A DNA stretch of 64,000 bases. Origin: DASUPK01 sp963728875 (GTDB lineage: Bacteria > Actinomycetota > Thermoleophilia > Solirubrobacterales > 70-9). Shown here in pieces: positions 54,199 to 62,648 of the stretch. Each line of letters starts with the position of its first letter. Within the stretch, counting starts at the first letter, position 1. The notes below the pieces were generated by a model. It saw only the letters and a list, made by a program, of their open reading frames with translations, searched no databases and was not told the DNA's origin. The position numbers and the translations under genes were made by a program. The DNA is taken from positions 186,001 through 250,000 of the forward strand of contig CAVSLJ010000003.1 of the NCBI GenBank assembly GCA_963728875.1. Direction: 5' to 3'.

Positions 54199-54813
54199 GT
54201 GACACCCACCACTCCCAGGACCAAGACCCCCCGCACCGGCCGCCGGCCGGGAGAGAGCACCACCCGGCAGGCGATTCTGGATGCCGCCGGCAAGCGCTTC
54301 ATGGAGCGGGGCTACCAGGGCGCGACGATGAGGGCCATCGCGAAGGACGCCGGCGTCGATGCCTCCCTGCTGGTCCACTTCTTCGGCAACAAGATCACCC
54401 TCTTCTCGGAGTCCGTCCAGTGGCCCTTCGAGCCCGAGGACGCGATGCCGCAGATCCTGGCCAAGGGGCGGAGCAACATCGGCGAGAACCTGGTCGCCCT
54501 GCTGCTCCGGATCTGGGACAAGGAGGGCACCCGAAATCCGATCCTCACCCTGCTGGCGGCCGCGACGGTCGAGCCCGAGGCCGCGCAGATGCTCGCGGAG
54601 TTCATCCGCGACCGCCTCTTCCAGCCGCTGCTCGCAGAGCTCGGCTCGGATCAGCCCGAGCTTCGAGCGGACCTCCTTTCATCCCAGCTGATGGGGCTGG
54701 GCGTCCTTCGCTATGTGCTGAAGGCCGAGCCATTGGCGTCGGCGAAGAGAGCGGACGTCGTCCGATGGGTCGGACCCAACGTGCAGCGCTACGCGACCGG
54801 GAAGCTCGACTAG
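54199..54813 (+). CDS. TetR-family repressor, divergent from the DHA2 pump
   Basis: A 204-residue TetR protein. Basic N-tail, HTH (about 22-68: ILDAAGKRFMERGYQGATMR, then AKDAGVDASLLVHFFGNKITLF), and a helical ligand domain. GTG start with GAGGA 7 nt upstream. Its likely target is the palindrome 54127-54163 controlling the pump and itself. Convergent with the oxidoreductase gene, overlapping by 4 bp. Confidence 0.9.
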   Translation: MTPTTPRTKTPRTGRRPGESTTRQAILDAAGKRFMERGYQGATMRAIAKDAGVDASLLVHFFGNKITLFSESVQWPFEPEDAMPQILAKGRSNIGENLVALLLRIWDKEGTRNPILTLLAAATVEPEAAQMLAEFIRDRLFQPLLAELGSDQPELRADLLSSQLMGLGVLRYVLKAEPLASAKRADVVRWVGPNVQRYATGKLD

Positions 54814-56414
54814 CCGGCTACGGGCGCGGGCGCGCCCGCGTCCTCGAGCACGGCCATCGCCGCGTTCCGCCCGTTCAGGGCGATCACCGAGCCGGCCGGG
54901 TGGGTCGCCGCGCCGCACAGGTAGAGGCCCTCCACCGGTGTGCGTGACTCCAGGCGCCGGTCCCACATCTGGTCCGGCAGCGTCTCGCCCTGGAAGATGT
55001 TGCCGCCGGTGAGGCCGATCCGCTCCTCGACGTCGGGCGGGCCGAGCACCTCGGTCTCGATCACGCAGTCGCGCAGGTCCGGGGCGTAGGTTTCGATCAG
55101 GTCGAGCGCTTGCTCGCCGATCTCCTCGCGGCGCGAGTCCCAGTCGCCCTCGGCCAGCTCATAGGGGACGTACTCGGCGAAGACGCTCATCACGTGGGCG
55201 CCGGGCGGCGCGACGCTCGGGTCATACGAGGTCTGGAAGTAGAGCTCGGCCCAGGCGACACGCGGCTCGCCGCGCCCAGCCGCGTCAAAGGCCTCCTGTG
55301 CGGCGTCAAGACCATGGGTGACCGTGACCATCGCCCGGTGGGGCTCGACCGAGCCGGCCGCCGCAAAGGTCGGCAGCCTGCTGAGCGCGGCGTTCACCTT
55401 GACCACCGGCGAGCGCACCTCCCAGCCGTCGATCCGCTCGCGGTAGTCGGCGGGCAAGGCGTCTTCGGGCAACATGCCGAGCACCCGCTTCGGGTCGGCG
55501 TTGCTGATCACCGTCCGTGCGCGGATCAGCTCGCCGGACTCGAGCTCGATCCCTTCACCGGGAACGATCCGCGCGACCGGCACCCCGCCGGCCAGCGTCG
55601 CGCCGGCTTGCCGGGCGACGTCGGCGATCGCGAAGGAGACCTGCCCCATGCCGCCGTCGACGTAGCCCCAGCAGCCGCCGTGACCCTCGACCTCGCCCAT
55701 CCCGTGCATCAGGTGGACCGAGGCGGTACCCGGGTCCTTCGGCCCTGCCCACTCGCCGATGATGCCCTGGCCGAAGAGGGCGTGAACGAGGCGCGCGTCG
55801 GAGACATAGCGGGCGAGGGTCTCGGCTATCGGCTCCTCGAAGACGATCGAGACCAGCTCCTCGTCGCCCAGGATCTCCTCGATCCGCTCGCGGCTCGGAG
55901 ACGGCCCACGCCAGAGATCGCCGGCCGGTCCGGCGCGCAGCAGCCGCCGGATCCGGTCGAAGGTCTCCTCGTAGGCGAGCGCTCCACGAACGTCCTGCTC
56001 TGAGAAGCCGTTCTCCCGCATGTGCGCCGTGGTGTCCTCGTCGTCCAGGAACTGGGCGAACGAGGTGCCGTCCTCGAACGGGCACCAGAGGTTCGGATCG
56101 GCCGGTGTCACGCGGTAGCCATGAGCGGGCAGGTCGAGCTCGTCGATCACGAGCTGGTCGAGCAGGCCGACCACGTAGGCGCATGGGCTGACCAGGAAGC
56201 GCTCGTCCTCGAAGGGCTGCTCGAGCGTGCAGGCCCCGCCGAACCGCTCGCGCCGCTCCAGCACCAGCACCGACTGCCCGGCGCGGGCCAGATAGGCCGC
56301 GGCCGTGAGGCCGTTGTGCCCGCCGCCGATCACGATGGCATCCCACTCGCGCGCCGCCAGCTCCGCGATCGGAGCCGGCAACCCGACTCGGCCGAGGAGG
56401 CGAGAGACCTCCAT
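54810..56414 (-). CDS. Phytoene-desaturase/PYROXD2-like FAD oxidoreductase
   Basis: A 534-residue amine-oxidase/phytoene-dehydrogenase-type flavoprotein. N-terminal dinucleotide motif AIVIGGGHNGLTAAAYLARAG, the following VLVLERRERFGGAC, the substrate-domain WGYVDGGMGQVSFAIADVA, and the C-terminal FAD site GLYLCGAATHPAGSVIALNGRNAA. No carotenoid genes are adjacent, so it is probably a general NAD(P)/FAD oxidoreductase like human PYROXD2. TAGCCT (56421-56426) ends 6 nt before ATG: leaderless. Confidence 0.88.
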   Translation of the reverse strand: MEVSRLLGRVGLPAPIAELAAREWDAIVIGGGHNGLTAAAYLARAGQSVLVLERRERFGGACTLEQPFEDERFLVSPCAYVVGLLDQLVIDELDLPAHGYRVTPADPNLWCPFEDGTSFAQFLDDEDTTAHMRENGFSEQDVRGALAYEETFDRIRRLLRAGPAGDLWRGPSPSRERIEEILGDEELVSIVFEEPIAETLARYVSDARLVHALFGQGIIGEWAGPKDPGTASVHLMHGMGEVEGHGGCWGYVDGGMGQVSFAIADVARQAGATLAGGVPVARIVPGEGIELESGELIRARTVISNADPKRVLGMLPEDALPADYRERIDGWEVRSPVVKVNAALSRLPTFAAAGSVEPHRAMVTVTHGLDAAQEAFDAAGRGEPRVAWAELYFQTSYDPSVAPPGAHVMSVFAEYVPYELAEGDWDSRREEIGEQALDLIETYAPDLRDCVIETEVLGPPDVEERIGLTGGNIFQGETLPDQMWDRRLESRTPVEGLYLCGAATHPAGSVIALNGRNAAMAVLEDAGAPAPVAG

Positions 56415-56423
56415 GAGCGAAGG

Positions 56424-57140
56424 CTACTTACGCTTCTTGCACTTCTTCTTCGCGGTGGTTGCCTTGTGGCCGTGCTTCTTCTTGCACTTCTTGTGTGGCG
56501 GTGTGACCGGCGTGGCGCCAGGCGGCGACGAAGCAGGCGGGTTCGACGCCGAGATCGCGAGGCTCCAGCCGCCGGTGATCTGCCCCGTCCCTCCGGAGAA
56601 GGCGTCAACGACGTAGAGATTCCAGGTGCCGTTGGGATTGATGCCGTTCAGTGAGGCGAGCGTTGCCGCGTATGGGCCCGGGAGGGCCGGCGCGGGCAGC
56701 GGGGCGTTGGCCGTGAAGTTGCTGCAGTCGTTCGTGGTCCGGGTGGGCTTGTAGGTCCCGCTGACGATCGGGGTCGGCACCGAGCCGGTCGCGGCGTCAT
56801 CGAAGGTCTCCGTGATATTTGTCACCGGAGCACTACCTCCCGCCCCGTGCATCAGGAGGACGGGCTGTGTCGGTGCAGGACCCGCCAACAGCACTCGGAC
56901 GTCCGCCGGGGCCATGTGCCCGAATCCCGCGATGGTGACGTCGACGTCGTCGATTGCCGTGGGGGCTCCACTGACCACGATCGGCGAGGGATACACATCT
57001 GCCGGCATCTGGATCATGTTCGTACAGTTGCCATCGTTGATCGTGATCGGCGTCGGGTTGCCGAATGTCTGAGCCGCCGAGGCCGTTGCCGGCAGCGCCA
57101 GCGCAGCGGTCAGGCAGACGAGCAGCGTGATCTTCCTCAT
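56424..57140 (-). CDS. Secreted P-domain-like protein with Cys-flanked basic tail
   Basis: A 238-residue exported protein. Signal peptide (ATASA-A), then a beta-sandwich with the proprotein-convertase P-domain pattern (VTIAGFGHMAPADVRVLLAG, then PNGTWNLYVVDAFSGGTGQITGGWSL). It ends with a Pro-rich linker and CKKKHGHKATTAKKKCKKRK. The last part matches the tail of the 45145 protein. P-domains often bind Ca2+ or surfaces; no protease domain is attached. Confidence 0.8.
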   Translation of the reverse strand: MRKITLLVCLTAALALPATASAAQTFGNPTPITINDGNCTNMIQMPADVYPSPIVVSGAPTAIDDVDVTIAGFGHMAPADVRVLLAGPAPTQPVLLMHGAGGSAPVTNITETFDDAATGSVPTPIVSGTYKPTRTTNDCSNFTANAPLPAPALPGPYAATLASLNGINPNGTWNLYVVDAFSGGTGQITGGWSLAISASNPPASSPPGATPVTPPHKKCKKKHGHKATTAKKKCKKRK

Positions 57141-57164
57141 CGGCCCACCTTATCCGCGCGCAGG

Positions 57165-58058
57165 CTAGCCGTCCACCAGATGGCGGCGCACGAACTCCAG
57201 CTGGACCTCCGCCGCCCGCTCGTGCCCCTCGAGGAACGGCTCATAGTGGCCACCCGTCATCTTCACTACTTCGCCGCGTGGCGCCCGCTCTCCCGCACGG
57301 ATGACCGGGCCGGGCGGCGCCACCCCGTCCTGCTCGGTCGCAACGACCAGCAGCGGGCATTCCACGCGCGAGGCGTAGCGCGCCGGCCGGTACATCCCGA
57401 TCCGCAGCGCCGACCAGGCCGAGACCTCCTGCTGCCAGTCGGGGTAGCGGTTGCCCGGGTTGAGCGCCCCCGAGCCGTTCAGCGAGTCAGGGGTCGTGAG
57501 CGCCGCGACGGTCCCACGCTCGCCTGCGAGGGGGACGAGGAGCGGATCGCGACCCACCAGACCGCCGAGCGCATCCAGGACTCCGCGGCCCGTGATCCGA
57601 AGACCGGAGAGCGCCGTCGTGTGCCGAAAGCCGTTCGGCGCCGAGGCCGGGCCGTCGGCGAGAGCCGAGACCGCGATGGCCGCGCCCAGCTTCGGGTCTC
57701 GGGCGGCGACCGGGAAGACGTGGCCACCCGAAAGGGAGAAGCCCCAGATCGCGACCTTGGCCGGGTCCACCTCGGAGCGCGTCCGGGCGAACTCGACCGC
57801 CGCCGCGAAGTCGTCCTGCTGGTCGGCGATCCGGACCACCTGCCTCGGGCCGCCCCCGCTCTCGCCGAGCCGGCGGAAGTCGAAGGCGAGCACCGAGAAC
57901 CCGGCCTCGTTGAAGCGAGCGGCGAAGGGATCGGTCCCCGGCTCCTTCGCGACCGCGAGGCCGCCAGCCATGACCACGCACGTCCCGTTGGTGCCCGGAT
58001 AGAACCATGCGGCACAGCGGTCCTCGCCCGAGCGGAAGTCGACCTTCTGGCGCGTCAC
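57165..58058 (-). CDS. Alpha/beta hydrolase
   Basis: A 297-residue hydrolase of the dienelactone-hydrolase/Xaa-Pro-like type. VVMAGGLAVAKEPG carries the oxyanion region, the nucleophile elbow is WGFSLSGGH (GxSxSG), the acid is in VVATEQDGVAPP, and the His is in KMTGGHYEPFLEG. GTG at 58058 is chosen because upstream starts would lie inside the operator. Divergent from a TetR gene across 33 bp of palindromes, so likely TetR-controlled. Substrate unknown. Confidence 0.87.
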   Translation of the reverse strand: MTRQKVDFRSGEDRCAAWFYPGTNGTCVVMAGGLAVAKEPGTDPFAARFNEAGFSVLAFDFRRLGESGGGPRQVVRIADQQDDFAAAVEFARTRSEVDPAKVAIWGFSLSGGHVFPVAARDPKLGAAIAVSALADGPASAPNGFRHTTALSGLRITGRGVLDALGGLVGRDPLLVPLAGERGTVAALTTPDSLNGSGALNPGNRYPDWQQEVSAWSALRIGMYRPARYASRVECPLLVVATEQDGVAPPGPVIRAGERAPRGEVVKMTGGHYEPFLEGHERAAEVQLEFVRRHLVDG

Positions 58059-58059
58059 A

Positions 58060-58085
58060 ATACAGTTGTATCGCAATTACGATAC
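58060..58085. promoter_or_regulatory. Palindromic operator between hydrolase and TetR genes
   Basis: Two overlapping inverted repeats: ATACA-GT-TGTAT (58060-58071) and GTATCG-CAATTA-CGATAC (58068-58085). They fill the 33-bp gap between divergent starts 58058 and 58092 and are AT-rich compared with the genes. Best read as the TetR operator and overlapping promoters. Confidence 0.62.
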
Positions 58086-58091
58086 GGGCGT

Positions 58092-58685
58092 ATGGCGACA
58101 GCGACTTCGGAGACCCAGGCGCGGATTCTCGATGCCGCCCTCGAGGGCTTTGCCCGCGACGGCGTCGCCGCGACCTCGATTCGGGATGTCGCAGCGTCCG
58201 CCGGCGTCTCCCCCGGGCTCGTCCAGCACTACTTTCCGTCCAAGTCGTCCCTGCGCAACGCCGTCGACGAGCACGTCAAGGAGATCGCTCGCGAGGCGCT
58301 CGGCGTGCACGAGTTCGAGGGCGACGTGATCGACGACCTCGCCGAGCGGCTCACCGCCCTGGTGTCGGAGAACTTCGTCGCGCTGCGCTACGTCGCCCGG
58401 GGAGTGGCGGAGCGGGACGCGGCCGCCCTCTCGATATTCGACACGCTCACCCGGCTCTGCCGCGATCAGCTGGCCGAGCTGCAGCGCCGCGGCATGCTGC
58501 GCCCCGATCTCGACCTCGACTGGGCGGCGCTACACACCGTCCTGATCAACCTCGGCACGGTGATCATGGAGCCGGGAGTGAGCGATCAACTGGGCAAGCC
58601 GTTCCTGACCGAGCGCCAGGTCGAGCGCTGGAAGCTGGCCACGACGAAGCTCTTCGTCGAGGGCGAGATCCGCCAGGGCGACTAG
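58092..58685 (+). CDS. TetR-family regulator, divergent from the alpha/beta hydrolase
   Basis: A 197-residue TetR protein with HTH at about 10-55 (ILDAALEGFARDGVAATSIR, then SAGVSPGLVQHYFPSKSSL) and a helical C-terminal domain (TetR_C-like, LDLDWAALHTVLINLGTVIM). The start is the ATG at 58092, 6 nt after the operator. Probable repressor of the divergent hydrolase and of itself. Confidence 0.9.
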   Translation: MATATSETQARILDAALEGFARDGVAATSIRDVAASAGVSPGLVQHYFPSKSSLRNAVDEHVKEIAREALGVHEFEGDVIDDLAERLTALVSENFVALRYVARGVAERDAAALSIFDTLTRLCRDQLAELQRRGMLRPDLDLDWAALHTVLINLGTVIMEPGVSDQLGKPFLTERQVERWKLATTKLFVEGEIRQGD

Positions 58686-58689
58686 CGGT

Positions 58690-59037
58690 TCAGACCGGGC
58701 GCGTCGGGTATGCGCCGAGGCGCTCGCGCACCTGGCGAACGACGATCACGTTGGTGCCGCACGCGCGCGCGATGCGCGTGTCGCAGTGGTCCGGGATGCG
58801 GTTCAACTCGAACTCGACGCGGCCCTCGGCATCAGCCCGCACCAGGTCCGCACTCTCATCCTCAACCCGAAGCATCGCCGCCTTCGCCTCACCGGCCATC
58901 TTCCGCCGGCAGCTGAGGCAGTAGGCGAGGCCATTCACCTCGTCCCAATGCGGCGGCAGCTCCGAAAGGCTGACCGCTCCAGGCATGAAGCGCGCGGTCA
59001 TCCCACACCGGGCACATGTCCAGTCCGATCCGTTCAC
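58690..59037 (-). CDS. Zinc-finger plus HTH small protein
   Basis: A 115-residue protein. Two CxxC pairs (WTCARCGMT and AYCLSCRRK) form a likely zinc ribbon, followed by a helix-turn-helix-like C-terminal region (ELNRIPDHCDTRIARACGT, then VIVVRQVRERLG) that reads like a resolvase or sigma-type recognition segment. GTG at 59037 has GAAGGGG 7 nt upstream. Convergent with the TetR gene. Probably DNA- or RNA-binding; not assigned to a known family. Confidence 0.68.
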   Translation of the reverse strand: MNGSDWTCARCGMTARFMPGAVSLSELPPHWDEVNGLAYCLSCRRKMAGEAKAAMLRVEDESADLVRADAEGRVEFELNRIPDHCDTRIARACGTNVIVVRQVRERLGAYPTRPV

Positions 59038-59155
59038 TCTCTCGCCCCTTCGATCACCCTCTGGAATGCAACCGCCCGGCGGGAGAGGGTCAAAAGGCCC
59101 CTCGGGCGATGACGCCAGCGGTTCTCTACCCGTTTTGTGGGGTCTCACACATGGA

Positions 59156-59524
59156 TCAGCCGGCGATCCACTCCTTGGCCTCGTCGAGCTCGTCCATCTC
59201 GAAGACCTTGAGCTCGCCGGGCATCGCCCAGGCGAACAGGCGCATCGCCTTCGACACCCAGTCGACCCCGCTGACGAAGGCGAGCTTCTTCCAGGCGGAG
59301 CGGTTCTGGGTCTCGACCTTGAGCCCGGTCTTGACGTCCTCGATCCAGGCTCCGGGCTCGAGGCCGTCGAAATCCGGCAGCACGAACAGCACCCTGGCCT
59401 CGCCCGACTCGGTCGCCTCCTTCAGGGCCGGCTCCAGGCCGTCGGTGTAGTCGTCCTTCGTGAGCTTCCCCGAGGCCCGCAGGCCGATGACGCCGGCCGG
59501 CAGGTCTTCCATCCTCTCGATCAT
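59156..59524 (-). CDS. STAS/SpoIIAA-like domain protein
   Basis: A 122-residue single-domain protein with the SpoIIAA-like fold found in STAS/SEC14-type proteins: LPAGVIGLRASGKLTKDDY, VLFVLPDFDGLEPGAW, and a C-terminal helix with WAMPGELKVFEMDELDEAKEW. Ribosome site AAGGAGGAG before ATG 59524. Divergent from the ABC ATPase gene with 44 bp between. Binding partner unknown; no anti-sigma kinase is nearby. Confidence 0.83.
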   Translation of the reverse strand: MIERMEDLPAGVIGLRASGKLTKDDYTDGLEPALKEATESGEARVLFVLPDFDGLEPGAWIEDVKTGLKVETQNRSAWKKLAFVSGVDWVSKAMRLFAWAMPGELKVFEMDELDEAKEWIAG

Positions 59525-59568
59525 CGCTCCTCCTTGGCCGCTGGGCCGCAATCGCTATCAATTGATGG

Positions 59569-60327
59569 ATGCCGAACGCCCTCGAGCTACGCAGGCTCAC
59601 CAAGCGCTACGACGACGGCACCCTAGCCCTCGACGCGCTCGACCTCGAGGTCCCCTCGGGCAGCTTCTTCGGCCTGCTCGGACCGAACGGCGCCGGCAAG
59701 ACCACGCTGATCTCGGCGGTCTGCAACCTGATCCGGCTGACCGACGGCGAGATCTCGGTCTTCGGCGAGCCCGGCGGCTCGATGGCGGCGCGGCGGCTGA
59801 TCGGGATCGCCGAGCAGGAGCCGAACCTCGACCGCTTCCTGACCGTCCACGAGACGCTCGTCTACCACGGTGGCTACTACGGGATGACCGGCGCCGCCGC
59901 CTCCGAGCGCGCCGAGGAGATGATCGACGTCTTCGACCTGCGCGCCAAGCGCGACACGCGCGCGCCCAAGCTCTCCGGCGGGATGCGCCGCCGCCTGCTC
60001 CTCGCCCGTGCCCTGCTCCACGAGCCGCGCCTGGTGATCCTCGACGAGCCGACCGCCGGAGTCGACCTCGAGCTTCGCCACGAGCTCTGGCGCTACATCC
60101 GCCGCCTGCACGAGCGCGGCACCACCATCCTGCTCACCACGCACTACCTCGAGGAGGCCGAGGCGCTCTGCGAGGAGATCGCGCTGATCGGGCGCGGCCG
60201 GATCATGGCCCGCGACACCGCCGCCGGCCTCAAGCAGCGCTTCGACGCCGCCACCCTCGAGGACGTCTACATGAAGACGGTCGCCGCTGGACGGCACGCG
60301 GTGGAGGTCGAGGAGTCGCCGGCCTAG
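59569..60327 (+). CDS. Orphan ABC transporter ATP-binding protein
   Basis: A 252-residue ATPase of the ABC-2 exporter class: Walker A GLLGPNGAGKTTL, Q-loop IAEQEPNLDRFL, signature LSGGMRRRLLLARAL, Walker B LVILDEPTAGVD, H-loop LLTTHYLEEAEAL. No permease gene lies beside it; a small secreted protein follows. It may serve a permease elsewhere or be a remnant of an exporter pair. Confidence 0.91.
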   Translation: MPNALELRRLTKRYDDGTLALDALDLEVPSGSFFGLLGPNGAGKTTLISAVCNLIRLTDGEISVFGEPGGSMAARRLIGIAEQEPNLDRFLTVHETLVYHGGYYGMTGAAASERAEEMIDVFDLRAKRDTRAPKLSGGMRRRLLLARALLHEPRLVILDEPTAGVDLELRHELWRYIRRLHERGTTILLTTHYLEEAEALCEEIALIGRGRIMARDTAAGLKQRFDAATLEDVYMKTVAAGRHAVEVEESPA

Positions 60328-60411
60328 CCGGCGCTCGCGCGGCAAACCCTTCGGGACCCCGGGCCGTAGCTCCCTTGGGGAGAGGGACAACTACAGGAGG
60401 GAATACGGACC

Positions 60412-60930
60412 ATGCGAATCTCCAAGCGGGTTCCGAGCACATTCGTCGCCGCCGCGCTCGCAGCGCTCTCGGCCGCGCTCGTGGTCGGAGCGCTGAGTGC
60501 GTTCGGACACGGACACGGCAGGGGACACGGCGACCGGCTCGTCGACGAATCGCTCGCACCGTCGATGCCCACCGATCCGGTGTTCCACGGCGTCGCCCCC
60601 GGTGGCGCACCATGGCTGTTGAAGGAGGGCAGCGTGCAGCTCGACGGCCACCGGCTGGATCTGCGGGTGAAGGGGCTGGTGATCCCGTCTCCGCCCGGGG
60701 ACGGCACCCCTGGGCCCGTCACCACGATCGGCGCCTCTCTCTACTGCGGCGCCGACATGAACACGATGGCCGCGGCGACGACCGGTCAGGTGCCGATCAA
60801 CCGCAGGGGTGACGCCCGGATCAGGGACAACTCGTTCGATGTCCCCTCGACCTGCCTGTCACCGGTGATCCTCGTCAACCCGAACGGAATCGCGACGCTG
60901 TACATCGCACTCGACGGCTGGCGGATGTAG
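60412..60930 (+). CDS. Secreted protein of unknown function
   Basis: A 172-residue exported protein: signal peptide, His/Gly-rich stretch (GHGHGRGHGD), then a beta-rich domain with two Cys (SLYCGADMN, STCLSPVIL) and a closing ATLYIALDGWRM. AGGAGGG upstream of ATG. Similar short secreted proteins occur in actinobacteria, but I do not recognise a family. The 84-bp gap before it holds the ribosome site only. Confidence 0.68.
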   Translation: MRISKRVPSTFVAAALAALSAALVVGALSAFGHGHGRGHGDRLVDESLAPSMPTDPVFHGVAPGGAPWLLKEGSVQLDGHRLDLRVKGLVIPSPPGDGTPGPVTTIGASLYCGADMNTMAAATTGQVPINRRGDARIRDNSFDVPSTCLSPVILVNPNGIATLYIALDGWRM

Positions 60931-60995
60931 ATGCGCCCCTGGGGGCGGTCGTTGCCGAGACCACCGGCATCGGCCGCCCCCTATGTTGTCCGCGG

Positions 60996-61442
60996 ATGAG
61001 CGAGAACGTCAAGGTCGTCCGGTCGCTGCTCGAACCCTTCCAGGAGATCAACACGGCCAAGGTCGACTGGTCCGCCGATGCGATCCAGGAGGCTCTCGCA
61101 ACCGTCTGCTCGCCGGACATCGAGGTCAGGACCCTCGACTCGGGTGCGGGCACCGGCATCGACCCCGTCTACCGGGGCCTGGATGGTGTGGCCCGCTATC
61201 TGGAGGCCTGGCTGGACCCCTTCACCGAGTTCCACTCGACCTGGATCGATTTCATCGACGCCGGCGACTTCGTGCTGGTGCCGAACAGCCACTGGGGACT
61301 CGGCAAGGGCAGCGGCGCCAGGGTCGAGCTCGAGATGGCCTATGCCTGCGAGGTGAAGGGCGGGCTGATCACCCGCCTCCTCCAGTACGAGACCCTCGAT
61401 GACGCTCGCGAGGCGATCAAGGCACCGCCACCAACCGGCTGA
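60996..61442 (+). CDS. SnoaL/NTF2-like protein
   Basis: A 148-residue nuclear-transport-factor-2-like fold: N-terminal helices (VRSLLEPFQEINTAKVDW), a curved sheet (DIEVRTLDSG, STWIDFIDAGDFVLV, RVELEMAYACEVKGGLI). Typical of polyketide-cyclase-like or limonene-epoxide-hydrolase-like proteins of unknown substrate. TATGTT (60982-60987) ends 8 nt before ATG without a Shine-Dalgarno: leaderless. Convergent with the DUF899 gene. Confidence 0.84.
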   Translation: MSENVKVVRSLLEPFQEINTAKVDWSADAIQEALATVCSPDIEVRTLDSGAGTGIDPVYRGLDGVARYLEAWLDPFTEFHSTWIDFIDAGDFVLVPNSHWGLGKGSGARVELEMAYACEVKGGLITRLLQYETLDDAREAIKAPPPTG

Positions 61443-61445
61443 GAC

Positions 61446-62189
61446 TCAGTCCGGGTACTCGTCCTTGCGCCGAACGCTGGGCTCCTCGGGCTGCTCCTTC
61501 GGCGTGCGATCCAAGAGGAACGAGTGGAACGGCGCCACGAACGGATCCGGCGCCATCACCTGGTAGGTCAGATACACGGTTCCGTTGTCCTTGGCGAAGG
61601 CGATGTAGCCCGGACCCTCGCGCAGGCCATCCTTCAGCTCCGCGCCGACCTGCTCGCCCCAGTCCTGCAGCCACTCCGGCGGGTCCTCGATCATCTCCTT
61701 CACCCCGGGGATCTCACCCGACATCGCCTGCTCCTCGGTCATCGCCAGGCCCATGTCGAAGGGGAAATCGCTCTCATAGGTCGAGACGTAGGGGAACTCC
61801 CAGCCCATCCGCTCCTTGTAAGCCAAGAGCCGGTCGATCGGCGCGCGAGAGAAGCAGAGGAACGTCACATCGCTGTGGTTCAGGTGGACCAGCGGGCCAC
61901 TGAACTCGTCCCCGAGGCTCGTGCAGCCCGGACAGGCCCCCTTCGTGTAGTCGGGCCCGAACATGATGTTGTAGGCGAGCAGCTGCGAGCGGCCGTCGAA
62001 GAGCTCGGCGAGGCTCTTCTTGCCGTCCTCGGTGTCGAACTCATACTCCTTCTCGACCGGCACCCAGGGCAGCTCGCGCCGCTTCTCCTTGATCTCGTTG
62101 TTGCGCTCGGCCTGCTCGCCCTCGAGCTTCGCGAGCTCCGCCCGCGCGGCTTCCCACTCCTCACGTGATCCGGTCTTGTGCTCAGGCAT
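61446..62189 (-). CDS. DUF899 thioredoxin-like protein
   Basis: A 247-residue protein of the DUF899 family (thioredoxin-fold, sometimes dithiol-disulfide isomerase-like). Redox-type CPGCTSLGDEF motif near residues 85-95, FSRAPIDRLLAYKERMGW and TYQVMAPDPFVAPFHSFLLDRTP are family marks. Ribosome site AAGGAGGAG before ATG. It follows the SnoaL-like gene at 62256 with a 66-bp gap, so it may be the third gene of the epimerase operon. Confidence 0.86.
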   Translation of the reverse strand: MPEHKTGSREEWEAARAELAKLEGEQAERNNEIKEKRRELPWVPVEKEYEFDTEDGKKSLAELFDGRSQLLAYNIMFGPDYTKGACPGCTSLGDEFSGPLVHLNHSDVTFLCFSRAPIDRLLAYKERMGWEFPYVSTYESDFPFDMGLAMTEEQAMSGEIPGVKEMIEDPPEWLQDWGEQVGAELKDGLREGPGYIAFAKDNGTVYLTYQVMAPDPFVAPFHSFLLDRTPKEQPEEPSVRRKDEYPD

Positions 62190-62255
62190 GTCGGCTCCTC
62201 CTTGATCGGGACTTACCCAATAGACCGCGGATCCACGCGAGATTCATCGGTGCGC

Positions 62256-62648
62256 TCAGCGCTGCCGGAAGAACTCGGTGAACACGCGGCAGCGACCCTC
62301 GGAGTCGAAGCGCATCACGAAGCAGTTGTCGTAGACGCGGGCGACCGGGCCGTCGGGCGAGTCCTTGTAGGAGCTCGTCCCGGTGGCGACCGCCGCGTCG
62401 CCGTCGACCGCAAAGGCGCGATACCTGGCCTCGTAGGTGCCGGCCTCGTCGCGCTCGGAGGCGTCGGGGTGATCCCCCTCCCCCAGCCAGGAGTCGACCA
62501 CCGCGGCACGACCCTCGATCGGCTCGTCGGCCGGGTGGTAGCGGTACCTCACGTCCTCGGCGAAGAGCGCCTCGATCTGCCCGCGGTCGTAGGTCTTCCA
62601 GGCCTCGACGTAGGCCTCCAGCCAGCGATCCACCTCCTCCCGCGTCAC
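62256..62648 (-). CDS. SnoaL-like domain protein
   Basis: A 130-residue NTF2-fold protein (VDRWLEAYVEAWKTYDRGQI, RYRYHPADEPIEG, then VYDNCFVMRFDSEGRC). GTG start overlaps the stop of the epimerase gene by 4 bp (GTGA), so the two are coupled. Likely a small ligand-binding or isomerase-type partner of the epimerase, but no substrate can be given. Confidence 0.86.
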   Translation of the reverse strand: MTREEVDRWLEAYVEAWKTYDRGQIEALFAEDVRYRYHPADEPIEGRAAVVDSWLGEGDHPDASERDEAGTYEARYRAFAVDGDAAVATGTSSYKDSPDGPVARVYDNCFVMRFDSEGRCRVFTEFFRQR

